64,000 bases of DNA from positions 248,001 through 312,000 of the forward strand of contig NZ_CP187532.1 in assembly GCF_049852125.1 (NCBI RefSeq). Reading direction: 5' to 3'. The notes under the pieces are model-generated. The model had not been told where the DNA came from, ran no database searches, and was given only the letters and a program-made list of their open reading frames with translations. Below are positions 1-9,156 of this stretch, piece by piece (positions within the stretch are counted from its first letter, which is position 1; the number at the start of each line of letters is the position of its first letter). This DNA comes from Senimuribacter sp049852125. Lineage in GTDB: Bacteria > Bacillota > Clostridia > Peptostreptococcales > Anaerovoracaceae. The position numbers and the translations under genes were made by a program.

Positions 1-142
1 TTCACCTCTTTCTATCATTTTTCGATAAAAACAAGTGAAAATCAAGAAAAAATAGAAGATGCAAAGAGAATATGTTAAAAGTCTCTCCAGAAAAGGAAGC
101 TTCGGCTTAACCTAGGTAAATGCGTACAACTTTTAAATCTGA

Positions 143-148
143 TATGAT
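143..148 (+). promoter_or_regulatory. possible -10 box ahead of the surface operon
   Basis: TATGAT lies 38 bases ahead of the first ATG of the surface-polysaccharide operon. No convincing -35 box stands 17 bases upstream, so this is only a candidate start of transcription. An AAAGGAG ribosome binding site precedes the ATG at 181. Confidence 0.3.
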
Positions 149-180
149 ATTTTTGTCGAAAAAAGAAAGGAGCAGGCAGC

Positions 181-1827
181 ATGTGCATCATTCTATTTCT
201 ATCGCTTTTGTGCACAGGAGCTTATTATGAATACCAAGCCTGTCTCCTTAGTATTTGTCTGTTATATATGCTATGGCATACGATTCGGCAAAATGGAGCT
301 TTCATTTGGAAGAAAAGCTATCCTGCGATTTTTTTTGCAGGATTCGTTCTGCTGTATTTAATCAGTCCTCTCTGGGCGGTAGATAGCAATATGGCGGTTT
401 GGGGCAGCATGAAAATTGTACCTGTGGGAATTTTTTCGCTGTTGATGTTGCAATCGCCGGAGAGGATGAGAACTGCAATATTAGAGAAATTACCGGCCAT
501 CGGCACACTGATTACATTGATTTCCAGCTTAGGTGGGATGATTCCCGTTCTGCAGGAGTATTTTTGGACAGGAAATCGACTGGCGGGAACATTGCAATAT
601 CCCAACACCTTCGCCTTGTTTTTATTGATCTGTCTGCTGTATCTGCTGCATCAAAAGGAGCTGCGCAGCGGTAATATTGCCCAGGCAATGGTACTGGCGG
701 CCGGGATTTTGCTGACAGGAAGCCGAACCGTTTTTTTGATGCTGCCGATGCTCTTATTGGTATCGGCAGTGATGGTTGAAGAAAAACGTCGTAGAGTGCT
801 GTGCTTTGGTATTACAGCTGCTATCGGTGCAGCTGTAATATGTTTCTTGGCTGTAAAAGGTGACAACGCATATCCGCGCCTGTTGGAAATTTCTTCATCG
901 GAGAGCAGTCTTTTAGGACGGGTTCTGTATTGGAAGGATGCACTTTCGGTAATTGTAGAACATCCGTTAGGGCTTGGGTATCTGGGATATTATTTTACGC
1001 AGGGAAGCTTTCAGACGGGAGTTTATGCTGTTAATCATGTTCACAATGAATTTTTACAGATATTTTTAGACATAGGATGGCTAGCGGGAAGTGGCTTTAT
1101 CGGAATGTGGATTTATGGAATGAGAAAGGCTGCATGCGGGCTGCATCGACTGCTTCTCTTGACCATGGGACTGCACGCGCTAGTTGATTTTGATTTGCAG
1201 TATATCGCTGTTTATATGATTTTTTTGGCGCTGTTGCCGTGGGAATGCGGTCAATCGCGGATTATTCCGGTAAAAAGAATAGAGCGAGTTACGATTATTT
1301 CTGTTGGCCTTTCACTATTTTTGTGTTATTTTGCTGTAGGTGCTGCAGCAGGGCATTTTCAGTGGCAGAGCATTGCAAACAGATTTTATCCACAGAACAC
1401 GTTTTTGCAGATAGAGGAGTTGAAAGCGGCGCAGGATGCTGATGAAATGGAGAAGAAGGCAGAGCAGATTTTATCACATAATAGCTCTGTTGCGTTGGCA
1501 TGGGATGCTAAAGCTCGAACATCATTTAGCAGGGGTGATGTGCGGAAGATGATAGAGTGCAAGCAGCGAGCTATAGCGCTGTCCAGATATACATTAGAGG
1601 AATATCTGGATTATTTGGATATGCTGTTTGCAGCTGCAGAATGGTATTCGCAGGCAGGGGATCAGGAGAGTGCTCAATATTGTTTGCGGGAAGCGGTTCG
1701 CGTTCCAAAGCAGCTGGATATTGTCAAAGAGGAGACAGATACGCTTGGTTGGAGGATTCAGGATAAGCCTGCGCTTGATTTGCCGGCGTCTTATCAATCG
1801 TACCTTAAAGAGATACAAATGCAATAA
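181..1827 (+). CDS. O-antigen ligase / Wzy-like polysaccharide polymerase with C-terminal helical repeats
   Basis: 548-residue polytopic membrane protein. About the first 400 residues are a run of hydrophobic helices in the arrangement of the O-antigen ligase/Wzy_C family, which joins or polymerises lipid-linked glycans on the outer face of the membrane. The family's large outer loop is visible around residues 240-290 (GRVLYWKDA, then HPLGLGYLGYY and NHVHNEFLQ). The last 120 residues are soluble and helical with TPR-like spacing (ALAWDAKARTSFSRGD). It is the first gene of a closely spaced operon of exported and membrane proteins, so a role in making or attaching a cell-surface polysaccharide is inferred. 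Polymerase versus ligase cannot be decided from sequence. Confidence 0.85.
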   Translation: MCIILFLSLLCTGAYYEYQACLLSICLLYMLWHTIRQNGAFIWKKSYPAIFFAGFVLLYLISPLWAVDSNMAVWGSMKIVPVGIFSLLMLQSPERMRTAILEKLPAIGTLITLISSLGGMIPVLQEYFWTGNRLAGTLQYPNTFALFLLICLLYLLHQKELRSGNIAQAMVLAAGILLTGSRTVFLMLPMLLLVSAVMVEEKRRRVLCFGITAAIGAAVICFLAVKGDNAYPRLLEISSSESSLLGRVLYWKDALSVIVEHPLGLGYLGYYFTQGSFQTGVYAVNHVHNEFLQIFLDIGWLAGSGFIGMWIYGMRKAACGLHRLLLLTMGLHALVDFDLQYIAVYMIFLALLPWECGQSRIIPVKRIERVTIISVGLSLFLCYFAVGAAAGHFQWQSIANRFYPQNTFLQIEELKAAQDADEMEKKAEQILSHNSSVALAWDAKARTSFSRGDVRKMIECKQRAIALSRYTLEEYLDYLDMLFAAAEWYSQAGDQESAQYCLREAVRVPKQLDIVKEETDTLGWRIQDKPALDLPASYQSYLKEIQMQ

Positions 1828-1848
1828 TAATGTGAGGAGAAGAAAATC

Positions 1849-3099
1849 ATGAGCAAAAGAAGACTGTTGACATTGCTACTGTCAGTAGTATTGACGCTGA
1901 CAGTAGTGCTTGTGCCAGACGGCAGCGTGTTCGCGTCGGAATACGACAGCCGTATCCCGACGCCGGAAATTCTGGATTGTCAGGGTATAGGATATAATAT
2001 GGTGGCCTTTGGGGTTTCAATGTCATCTTCCTATGATTGCGAAATCTACAGGGCAACTTCAGAGAATGGCACTTATAAGCATGTCGATACGCTGGTGCAG
2101 AGCGGACTTAGTTGGATGAGTCTGGATAATGGGTACTGGCAGGCTTCCTGTAAAAAGAAAAAAATCACATGCCTTAGAAATGACGACGCGACAGAGTATA
2201 TTTTTTATGACAGTACGTTGACCTTTGGAAAGACGTATTATTACAAAGTAAGACTGGTGCAGAATGAAAGCCATGGTGATTTTTCCCAGGTTGTTTCCGG
2301 CGCGCCTGTTCTCGGCGGGGCTGACGTCACTATAATCAAAGGATTTGCTAACCCTTCAGTGAAACCAAAGCTGTATTGGAACGGTATAAAGGGATGCCAG
2401 GGATACAAAATATATCGAAAAACTTCGGGAGCAGAATGGAAACGAGTAAAAACAGTAAAAGGAGCAAAGAACTTAATCTGGACCGACACTTCTGCCAGAA
2501 AGGGTAAGCTGTATAGCTATAGGATTCGTGCGTACCGTGTATCCGGCGGTAAAACGTACTATAGTGATTATTCCAATGTGTTCAGAGTTAGTACAAAAAC
2601 GCCGAAGATTAAAGGCAAATACAATAAGGGATCTGTTTATGGACCATATTTGTCTACAAAAGAACTGCAGGATGTGAAGCGAGCTGTTCAGGGATTCAAA
2701 TTAAATTATATTAAAAGTGATATGAGGGATTATGAGAAAATAGAAGCTGCGTATCTTTTTATGCAGAATACCTGTACTTACGCTTATGCAGGCTGGCAGT
2801 ATAATCAGGCAAATACTGCATGGGGCGCATTGGTCTATGGAGAGGCACAGTGCTCTGGATATGCACGCGGCATGAAGGCGCTGTGCGATGCTATAGGAAT
2901 TCCTTGTTACTATGTGCATGCCAACAGTAAATCACTGAATCCGTCTCATCAGTGGAATCAAGTGAAGATCGATGGAAAATGGTATATTCTTGATGCACAA
3001 GGCGGATACTTCCTGGTCAGTGGAAAAACTTACCGCTATACAGGAATGCGGTGGAACACTAAAGGTCTTCCGACCTGCAAAAGTGACTATTTTAAATAG
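1849..3099 (+). CDS. exported transglutaminase-like protein with fibronectin type III-like domain
   Basis: 416 residues with a clear Sec signal peptide (KRR, hydrophobic core, VFAS near residue 30). Residues about 160-250 look like a fibronectin type III-like beta domain (KPKLYWNGIKGCQGYKIYRK, YSYRIRAYRVSGG). The C-terminal third is a transglutaminase/protease-like core: Cys in EAQCSGYARGM, His in SHQWNQVKIDG and Asp in WYILDAQGG form the expected Cys-His-Asp triad. It starts 21 bases after the upstream gene. Such secreted proteins act at the wall as amide-bond hydrolases or crosslinkers; the substrate is unknown. Confidence 0.85.
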   Translation: MSKRRLLTLLLSVVLTLTVVLVPDGSVFASEYDSRIPTPEILDCQGIGYNMVAFGVSMSSSYDCEIYRATSENGTYKHVDTLVQSGLSWMSLDNGYWQASCKKKKITCLRNDDATEYIFYDSTLTFGKTYYYKVRLVQNESHGDFSQVVSGAPVLGGADVTIIKGFANPSVKPKLYWNGIKGCQGYKIYRKTSGAEWKRVKTVKGAKNLIWTDTSARKGKLYSYRIRAYRVSGGKTYYSDYSNVFRVSTKTPKIKGKYNKGSVYGPYLSTKELQDVKRAVQGFKLNYIKSDMRDYEKIEAAYLFMQNTCTYAYAGWQYNQANTAWGALVYGEAQCSGYARGMKALCDAIGIPCYYVHANSKSLNPSHQWNQVKIDGKWYILDAQGGYFLVSGKTYRYTGMRWNTKGLPTCKSDYFK

Positions 3100-3153
3100 A
3101 GATAATATATATAATATCTAAATATGAGTGAATGGAAAGAGGGGAGAAGAATT

Positions 3154-4449
3154 TTGTTTTTATGTCGTAATATTGTAAAGAAATTGATTATAGTTATAGT
3201 GGTCATCGCGATGTTTACTGCTTTTATGCCGGCAATAGCCTTTGCTGATGAGACAGGGGAGGCGCCGCGGGAGAAGAATTGCGCTCTGACGACTGAACAT
3301 GTTAGATACATTTCACCGGATTCATTGGGGAAGTTTTCTCCAACAAAGAAGCTGACAAAAGGCGCTGCGGCGCAAATGATTTATAACTTGCTGGCAGAAA
3401 AGCCGGAAGGGCAGGTCTTTTGTGATGACGTAAACGAAAAAACAGCGTATGGCAAGGCGATTGCGGCGTTGTTGTATTTGGATATTGTGGGAACTGATAA
3501 GGATGGGAACTTTCATCCGAAACGGAATATAACTGAGGGGCAGCTGGAGAGCATGCTTGCGAAATGTACGGGGAAAGAAGTAACTTCGAAAAGCGCTGAT
3601 ACAATTGAGCGAGGCGCTGCGGTTAGACTGATCAATCGTGCGTTGGGCAGAGAGAATACCGACAAGCACACGATTTTAAAGGGAAGCCGAATCAGGATAT
3701 TTACGGATGTTCCTGTGGACAGCAAATATTATTACGATGTGATGGAAGCATCTATTGGACATACCTTGGAGGAAAACTCTGAGGGTGGCGAGAACTGGAC
3801 GCATTATAATACAGAGCATCAGGGGATTTCTGGAAGTGGATGGAAAGTCATTGACGGTGAATCCTACTATGTCGATAAAGAAGTAAAAATAATTCGCAGA
3901 AGCTGTACTATCAATGACAGTAATCTTGACAAAAACGGCCGGTATACGACAGGAAATAAAAAACTGGATAAACAGCTGGTCAAGGTGTTTAAAGAGCAGA
4001 CAAAGAATGCTATGTCCAATAAAGAAAAATTAAAGGCGGTATATACATATATTTATAAAAACTGTACTTATCAAGCAGACATAAAACGGAAACCGAGTAA
4101 AAACTGCACCAGTTGGGATAAGAACCTTGCGTACAAAATGCTGAAGAATAAAAAAGGCAATTGTTACTACTATGCAGCGGCAGCTACGTATGCGGCAAGG
4201 AAATGCGGTTATGACGCAAGAACGATTTCCGGTTATGTGACGTATAATCAGAATAAATATTATATGCAGCATGGCTGGACAGAAATTAAAAGAGAGGACG
4301 GTACCAAACGTTTTCTGGATACAGAACTGCAATATTTGAGCTATAAAGGCGGCTGGGGAAGCGATTACTTCATGCGTCCGTACGGAACAATGAAGAAAAT
4401 GCACCATAAGCATTACTATAAGAAGGGCGGTCCTGCAATCAGAAAATAG
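3154..4449 (+). CDS. exported transglutaminase-like protein with SLH-like N-terminal repeats
   Basis: Second transglutaminase-like protein of the operon. I chose TTG at 3154 because GGGGAG (3141-3146) sits 7 bases upstream and the product then begins directly with a signal peptide ending near AIAFA. An in-frame ATG at 3124 lacks a ribosome binding site. Residues about 45-170 carry degenerate S-layer-homology-like repeats (KLTKGAAAQMIYNLL, ERGAAVRLINRALG), suggesting noncovalent wall attachment. The C-terminal core has Cys in KGNCYYYAAAATYAARKCG, His in QHGWTEIK and Asp in RFLDTELQY. It differs strongly from its upstream neighbour, so it is not a recent duplicate. Confidence 0.82.
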   Translation: MFLCRNIVKKLIIVIVVIAMFTAFMPAIAFADETGEAPREKNCALTTEHVRYISPDSLGKFSPTKKLTKGAAAQMIYNLLAEKPEGQVFCDDVNEKTAYGKAIAALLYLDIVGTDKDGNFHPKRNITEGQLESMLAKCTGKEVTSKSADTIERGAAVRLINRALGRENTDKHTILKGSRIRIFTDVPVDSKYYYDVMEASIGHTLEENSEGGENWTHYNTEHQGISGSGWKVIDGESYYVDKEVKIIRRSCTINDSNLDKNGRYTTGNKKLDKQLVKVFKEQTKNAMSNKEKLKAVYTYIYKNCTYQADIKRKPSKNCTSWDKNLAYKMLKNKKGNCYYYAAAATYAARKCGYDARTISGYVTYNQNKYYMQHGWTEIKREDGTKRFLDTELQYLSYKGGWGSDYFMRPYGTMKKMHHKHYYKKGGPAIRK

Positions 4450-4470
4450 AGGAGACAATGATAGAGAAAC

Positions 4471-5877
4471 ATGGTATTTAGTTCGACAATCTTTTTATTT
4501 GCATTCCTGCCAATGACATTTGGATTGTATTGTTTGCTTCCTGGGATACGGGCGAAAAACTTTCTGCTTATTCTAGCCAGCCTGGTTTTCTATGCATTTG
4601 GAGAGCCATTTTACGTAATTGTCATGGCGCTTTCGGCGGCGGCAAATTATCTGTTTGGCTTATACGCGTCAAGGAAGGGGCTTGCAGGCAGGATTTCAAT
4701 ATTTTTGGCGGTAATTTTCAACCTGTCAGTTATAAGTATATTCAAATATGCTGACTTTGCTGTGGAAGTAGCCAACAGAATTTTGCTTACGGAATTTCCA
4801 CAGCCGGGGATACCTTTACCAGTGGGCATATCCTTTTTTACCTTTCAGGCGCTGTCTTATGTCATTGACGCATATAGAGAGGAAAGCGCGGCGGCAAAGC
4901 GGTTCAGCGACGTACTTCTGTACATCTGTTTTTTTCCGCAGCTGGTTGCAGGGCCGATCATTAAGTATAGTGACATACAAGGCGAGCTGTCCAAGCGCCG
5001 CATGGACAGCAAAGAAATTGCGGAGGGAATCAGACGTTTTATCTGCGGGCTTTCTAAGAAGCTGCTCATTGCAAACACCATGGGAAGCGCCGCGGATGTT
5101 ATATTTGCGCTGCAAGAGGTAAATCTGCCTCTTGCCTGGTTTGGCGCTGTCACATATTTGTTCCAGATTTACTTTGATTTCAGCGGTTATTCTGATATGG
5201 CAATCGGTCTTGGGAAGATGTTTGGCTTTCATTATAAAGAGAATTTTAATTATCCGTATATATCTTCATCGATTAAAGAGTTTTGGAGACGCTGGCATAT
5301 CTCATTATCGACCTGGTTCAAAGAGTATGTATATATACCCTTGGGCGGAAATCAAAAGGGCAGAATGCGTACCTATATCAATAAGTACATTGTGTTTTTT
5401 GTAACCGGATTATGGCACGGCGCAAGCTGGACGTTTGTTATTTGGGGATTGTTCCACGGCACTTTTTCGGTAATAGAGGTGACGGGAATATTGCCAGAGC
5501 GAAAGATAAAGGGACGATGTGTTGGACATGTTTATACAATGCTGATTGTAATTGTCGGATTTGTGATGTTCCGTGCGGAGAGTATAGGACAAGGATTTTA
5601 TTTCGTTAAAGAAATGTTCCTCGGCTTTCACTGGGAATTTGCGCTGAAACAGGCATTATTACTGCAGCTGACACCGAAGGTGCTTCTGGTTTTACTGGCG
5701 GCGGTGATTTTTTCTATGCCAGTCAGAGTGTGGGTGCAGAAACTATTTAAAAGACGGAAAGACGGAGAAAGATTCTATGAGACGGTAGCTTACGTGGGAA
5801 GTCTGGCATTGCTGCTGCTGTGTATTTTGAACCTGTCATCGGGAACATTTAATCCGTTTATTTACTTTAGATTTTAG
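4471..5877 (+). CDS. MBOAT-family membrane O-acyltransferase (AlgI/DltB type)
   Basis: 468-residue polytopic protein with the features of membrane-bound O-acyltransferases: VFSSTIFLFAFLP start, PVGISFFTFQALSYVIDAYR, FFPQLVAGPI, and the catalytic region FWRRWHISLSTWFKEYVYIPLG followed by VTGLWHGASWTFVIWG, where the invariant His is in WHGAS. The family moves acyl (often acetyl) groups across the membrane onto extracellular polymers such as alginate or teichoic acids. The gene directly downstream is the AlgX/DHHW-type partner usually found beside such transporters. The polymer is probably the glycan made by this operon (inference). Confidence 0.92.
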   Translation: MVFSSTIFLFAFLPMTFGLYCLLPGIRAKNFLLILASLVFYAFGEPFYVIVMALSAAANYLFGLYASRKGLAGRISIFLAVIFNLSVISIFKYADFAVEVANRILLTEFPQPGIPLPVGISFFTFQALSYVIDAYREESAAAKRFSDVLLYICFFPQLVAGPIIKYSDIQGELSKRRMDSKEIAEGIRRFICGLSKKLLIANTMGSAADVIFALQEVNLPLAWFGAVTYLFQIYFDFSGYSDMAIGLGKMFGFHYKENFNYPYISSSIKEFWRRWHISLSTWFKEYVYIPLGGNQKGRMRTYINKYIVFFVTGLWHGASWTFVIWGLFHGTFSVIEVTGILPERKIKGRCVGHVYTMLIVIVGFVMFRAESIGQGFYFVKEMFLGFHWEFALKQALLLQLTPKVLLVLLAAVIFSMPVRVWVQKLFKRRKDGERFYETVAYVGSLALLLLCILNLSSGTFNPFIYFRF

Positions 5878-5888
5878 GGAGACAGCTT

Positions 5889-7268
5889 ATGAAAAAAAGA
5901 CTCTGTATGTGCTATAGCTTGATGTTTTTTCTCATCTGTACAATCCCGTTTGGAGCAATGTTTTTTGTGAAGGAACGGCAGCCGGCAGCAAATGAAATAA
6001 CGGTAGTAAAACCGGAATTACAAGAAGACGGAGAATGGAACTCGGAATATCTGAAGGATTTAAGTGCATATATGGACAGCAATTTTGCTGGACGTCAGAC
6101 CTTGATTACCGCCAACGCAAGACTGATGGAGAACCTTGTAAATTCCTCGGAAAATGAAAAAGTGATTTGCGGTAAGGATGGATGGCTTTTTTTTGAAGAA
6201 ACAGCGAAGGATTATCTGGGACAGGCAACCATCAGCAACAGGCAGGCTTTTGCTATTGCAAGGAATCTGGAAACGATGAAAAGGGGTATAGAGAAAAAAG
6301 GCGGAAGCTTTTTCTTTACCATTGCGCCTAATAAAAATTCGCTGTACAGTCAGTTTATGCCTGATCGTTATCTCGAGCAAATGCAGGAGAATAATTATTC
6401 GAAATTAAAGCCATATCTGGACACATCATACTATATTGATCTTTTTGTACCGCTTCGCGAGAGCAAGGAGATTGTCTACCATAAGTGGGACTCTCATTGG
6501 AATCGGCAGGGTGCGCTCCTTGTCAGAGATGTTTTGATGGAGCGGACAGGAAGAACAGCAATATCCTATGATGCAGTTTCTGCAGAACAAACGCGGTCGC
6601 ACAAAGGAGATTTGTACGAGATGGTCTATCCGGAAGGAACAGAGTTGGATTGGGATGTGGCATACGACAGGAAGAATGATTTTATCTATCGCAACCCTGT
6701 AAGAGATAATGACGAACCCCAAATTGAAACAAAGAATAAACGGAAAAAAGAAAATCTGGTAATGTACAGAGACTCTTTTGGTATTGCTTTGTTGCCATTT
6801 ATGGCTGATGAGTATGGCGCGGCGTTATTCTCAAAAAAAGTGCCGTATCAGATGGAGATGCTGAATGATTATTTGCCGGGTGATGTAATCGTAGAAATCG
6901 TAGAGAGGAATTTAGACACACTTTGTGAAACAGCGCCTGTATTGGAAGCGCCAAAGTGTAAAGGAATCAATCGTAAGAGGAAACAGGCTGCGTCAGAGGT
7001 TTATGGGAAAATAGATCTGCAGCAGGAGGACGGATATTATGTTGTGTCCGGTGCGGTTGACCATAGCTGTATCGTGGATGAGACAGAATATCTGGTCGAG
7101 ATTCGATCAAAGAAAGGAATTGCATGTTATATGCCGTTTTATTTAGATGAAAATCGATTTTATCTTCGTCTTCCAGAGAAGGATGTTTCAGGGGAGATTG
7201 TGGAGGTTACGTTATATTGTCAGGACAAGGAGCGTATCGTAAAGGTGTCCGGAACTTTTTGTCAGTGA
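5889..7268 (+). CDS. DHHW/AlgX-type SGNH-hydrolase-like acyltransferase partner
   Basis: 459 residues with an N-terminal membrane anchor (about 5-25) and an extracellular SGNH-like domain. FAGRQTLITANARL, KVICGKDGWLFFEE, FFFTIAPNKNSLYS and the pair KWDSHWNRQGALLV (Asp-x-His-Trp) then VMYRDSFGIALLPF (Ser in a DSFG motif) match the AlgJ/AlgX/DHHW group that completes polymer O-acetylation outside the membrane. It begins 11 bases after the MBOAT gene with GGGAGA upstream. About 100 residues at the C terminus form an extra beta-rich segment. A two-component O-acetylation machine with the MBOAT protein is the likely role. Confidence 0.88.
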   Translation: MKKRLCMCYSLMFFLICTIPFGAMFFVKERQPAANEITVVKPELQEDGEWNSEYLKDLSAYMDSNFAGRQTLITANARLMENLVNSSENEKVICGKDGWLFFEETAKDYLGQATISNRQAFAIARNLETMKRGIEKKGGSFFFTIAPNKNSLYSQFMPDRYLEQMQENNYSKLKPYLDTSYYIDLFVPLRESKEIVYHKWDSHWNRQGALLVRDVLMERTGRTAISYDAVSAEQTRSHKGDLYEMVYPEGTELDWDVAYDRKNDFIYRNPVRDNDEPQIETKNKRKKENLVMYRDSFGIALLPFMADEYGAALFSKKVPYQMEMLNDYLPGDVIVEIVERNLDTLCETAPVLEAPKCKGINRKRKQAASEVYGKIDLQQEDGYYVVSGAVDHSCIVDETEYLVEIRSKKGIACYMPFYLDENRFYLRLPEKDVSGEIVEVTLYCQDKERIVKVSGTFCQ

Positions 7269-7278
7269 GTGTGCATAG

Positions 7279-8067
7279 ATGAAGAAGGAAAGAAGAAAGA
7301 AAAAGATAATTGCCGTAATGGCAGCGATTATGATTCTATTGATGACGGTAGTTGGAATTTGGATTTGCCGTAATAAACAGGAGGGAATGATTACCGATTT
7401 ACGTATAAGGACAGCTGATGCGATGGAACATGTGGATCTGTCCTATTATGACGAAAGAGAGCAGGGGCAGATAAAGGCGTTGATAAACAAATATCTGCAA
7501 GATCTTGACGCGTGTGTCGCAAAATCGGAAATACAGGAGCTGTTTTCGGATTTTAGGAAAGATCTTGGAAAAATTGTGACGTCTGAAGACAAGTTGTCCG
7601 CAGTGAAAAAGGGAGCATTGGAGGAAATACGGGAGTGTGACTTATCTCGATATGATAAGGATGGAAAAAAGACGATTTGTGTTTTAATAGAGAAATACTG
7701 TGCAAAGGTAGAATCTGCTACGTCATCAGATAGCATAAGAAAAATTGTAAAAAGGTTTAAAACGGTAGTTGCTGGAGTGCAGACAAAAGCACAAAAGGAG
7801 GCGGAAGAAGAAAAGAAGAAACAAGAGAAAATGAAACAGGAAGAAGAAAATACGAATAAACCAGCTGCAAAACCAAGTAAATCTATAGCGGAGAAGTATG
7901 TCGGACGAAGTGTTTCGCAGCTGATTAACGCGATTGGATATCCATCTTCAACGAGCTATGCGCCAAGCTGCTTGGGAGAAGGAGAAGATGGCGTATGGCG
8001 TTATTCTGGATTTACCGTGTATACATATAAAGAGGGAAACAAAGAGATCGTGCAGAGCGTACAGTGA
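7279..8067 (+). CDS. membrane-anchored protein with internal helical duplication, function unknown
   Basis: 262 residues that I do not recognise as a named family. Residues about 8-28 are a membrane anchor preceded by KKERRKKK. Two similar helical units of about 55 residues follow: one contains HVDLSYYDEREQGQIKALI, the other CDLSRYDKDGKKTICVLIEK. A highly charged Lys/Glu linker (about 170-195) leads to a short C-terminal domain (KYVGRSVSQLINAIGYPSS and GVWRYSGFTVYTYKEG). It is the last gene of the surface operon, 11 bases after its neighbour, so a wall-associated role is inferred. No clear terminator follows. Confidence 0.75.
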   Translation: MKKERRKKKIIAVMAAIMILLMTVVGIWICRNKQEGMITDLRIRTADAMEHVDLSYYDEREQGQIKALINKYLQDLDACVAKSEIQELFSDFRKDLGKIVTSEDKLSAVKKGALEEIRECDLSRYDKDGKKTICVLIEKYCAKVESATSSDSIRKIVKRFKTVVAGVQTKAQKEAEEEKKKQEKMKQEEENTNKPAAKPSKSIAEKYVGRSVSQLINAIGYPSSTSYAPSCLGEGEDGVWRYSGFTVYTYKEGNKEIVQSVQ

Positions 8068-8134
8068 TATACATTCCCTCACAACATGCTGTCGGCCAGA
8101 CTTAAGATAATTAGGGGAAAAACTTTGGTTTTGA

Positions 8135-8163
8135 TTGACCTGGACGAGAGAATCTATTAGAAT
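8135..8163 (+). promoter_or_regulatory. predicted sigma-A promoter of deoD
   Basis: TTGACC at 8135-8140, a 17-base spacer, and TAGAAT at 8158-8163, ending 37 bases before the deoD ATG. This suggests deoD is transcribed separately from the surface operon. Confidence 0.65.
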
Positions 8164-8200
8164 AAACATATAGTTAATCTGAGATAGGAGTGTGATTCAT

Positions 8201-8914
8201 ATGTCAAATATTCCAACGCCACATATTTCCGCAGCCCTTGGGGATTTCGCTGAAACGGTACTGATGCCCGGCGATCCATTGAGATCAAAGTTTATTGCGG
8301 AAAACTTTTTGCAGGATGCGGTTCTGGTCAACAATGTCAGGGGCGTACAGGGCTATACCGGCACATATAAAGGAAAAAGGGTTTCTGTCATGGCTTCCGG
8401 TATGGGCATGCCGGCTATTGGTATCTATTCTCACGAGCTGTTTCATTTTTATGATGTGAAAAATATTATCAGAGTAGGTACGGCAGGAGGGCTTTCTGAG
8501 GATGTTAAGGTACGCGATATAGTTATGGGACTTGCGTGCATGACCAATACAAATTGGGCGGCGCAGTATGAGATCAATGCGACGATTCCAGCGGTCTGTT
8601 CTTATGAGCTTTTGAAGAAGGCAGAAACCGCAGCGGAGAGCATTGGGGTTAAGCCGCATATCGGTACGATTTTTTCTTCGGATGTATTCTATGATAGTAC
8701 ACGTGATTATGACAAATGGAGAGCAATGGGCGTTAAGGCGGTAGAAATGGAAGCTGCGGCGCTCTATATGGAAGCCGCGAGAGCCGGAAAGAACGCGCTG
8801 TGTATCTGCACTGTCAGTGATCACATGGTGACAGGTGAATCCTGCAGCTCTGATGATAGGCAGTCGTCCTTTACCACGATGATGGAGATCGCCCTGGAAA
8901 CGGCGATTTTGTAG
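8201..8914 (+). CDS. deoD: purine-nucleoside phosphorylase DeoD
   Basis: Cytosolic enzyme that splits purine (deoxy)nucleosides with phosphate into free base and (deoxy)ribose-1-phosphate for salvage. The protein is 237 residues, normal for the hexameric DeoD type, and shows TPHISAALGDFAETVLMPGDPLR at the start, RVGTAGGL around residue 88, and VKAVEMEAAALYMEA with the nucleoside-binding Met-Glu. I start at ATG 8201 because GATAGGAG (8183-8190) is 10 bases upstream. A GTG at 8192 would give three extra residues but lies directly against the ribosome binding site. It is flanked by its own promoter and terminator. Confidence 0.95.
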   Translation: MSNIPTPHISAALGDFAETVLMPGDPLRSKFIAENFLQDAVLVNNVRGVQGYTGTYKGKRVSVMASGMGMPAIGIYSHELFHFYDVKNIIRVGTAGGLSEDVKVRDIVMGLACMTNTNWAAQYEINATIPAVCSYELLKKAETAAESIGVKPHIGTIFSSDVFYDSTRDYDKWRAMGVKAVEMEAAALYMEAARAGKNALCICTVSDHMVTGESCSSDDRQSSFTTMMEIALETAIL

Positions 8915-8947
8915 ATTCATTTAGAACTAAATCAATTGTTGATATTT

Positions 8948-8986
8948 ATAGCTTCGCGCCCGTGTAGGGCAGCGGAGCTATTTTAT
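8948..8986 (+). terminator. rho-independent terminator of deoD
   Basis: ATAGCT (8948-8953) pairs with AGCTAT (8976-8981), with inner CGC/GCG and GCCC/GGGC pairing and a TTTTAT tail. Confidence 0.75.
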
Positions 8987-9084
8987 CGTTGAGGCGTCGT
9001 ATAGGGGCAGGTCTGATTGGCGAAAATTGTAGATTTCAGATGGAGGGTTTCGTGCCGTTTGCTCTGAAACTTAGGTTGAAACCC

Positions 9085-9113
9085 TTGAATATCCTTGTAA
9101 ACAATGGTAAAAT
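9085..9113 (+). promoter_or_regulatory. predicted promoter of the double acyl-CoA-synthetase gene
   Basis: TTGAAT (9085-9090), 17-base spacer, TAAAAT (9108-9113), 43 bases before the ATG. The rest of the 242-base gap after deoD holds only the terminator and an imperfect GGGTTTC/GAAACCC inverted repeat. Confidence 0.6.
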
Positions 9114-9156
9114 ATATTATTAACTACCAAATTTAACTTAGGAAAGAAGAAGCAAA

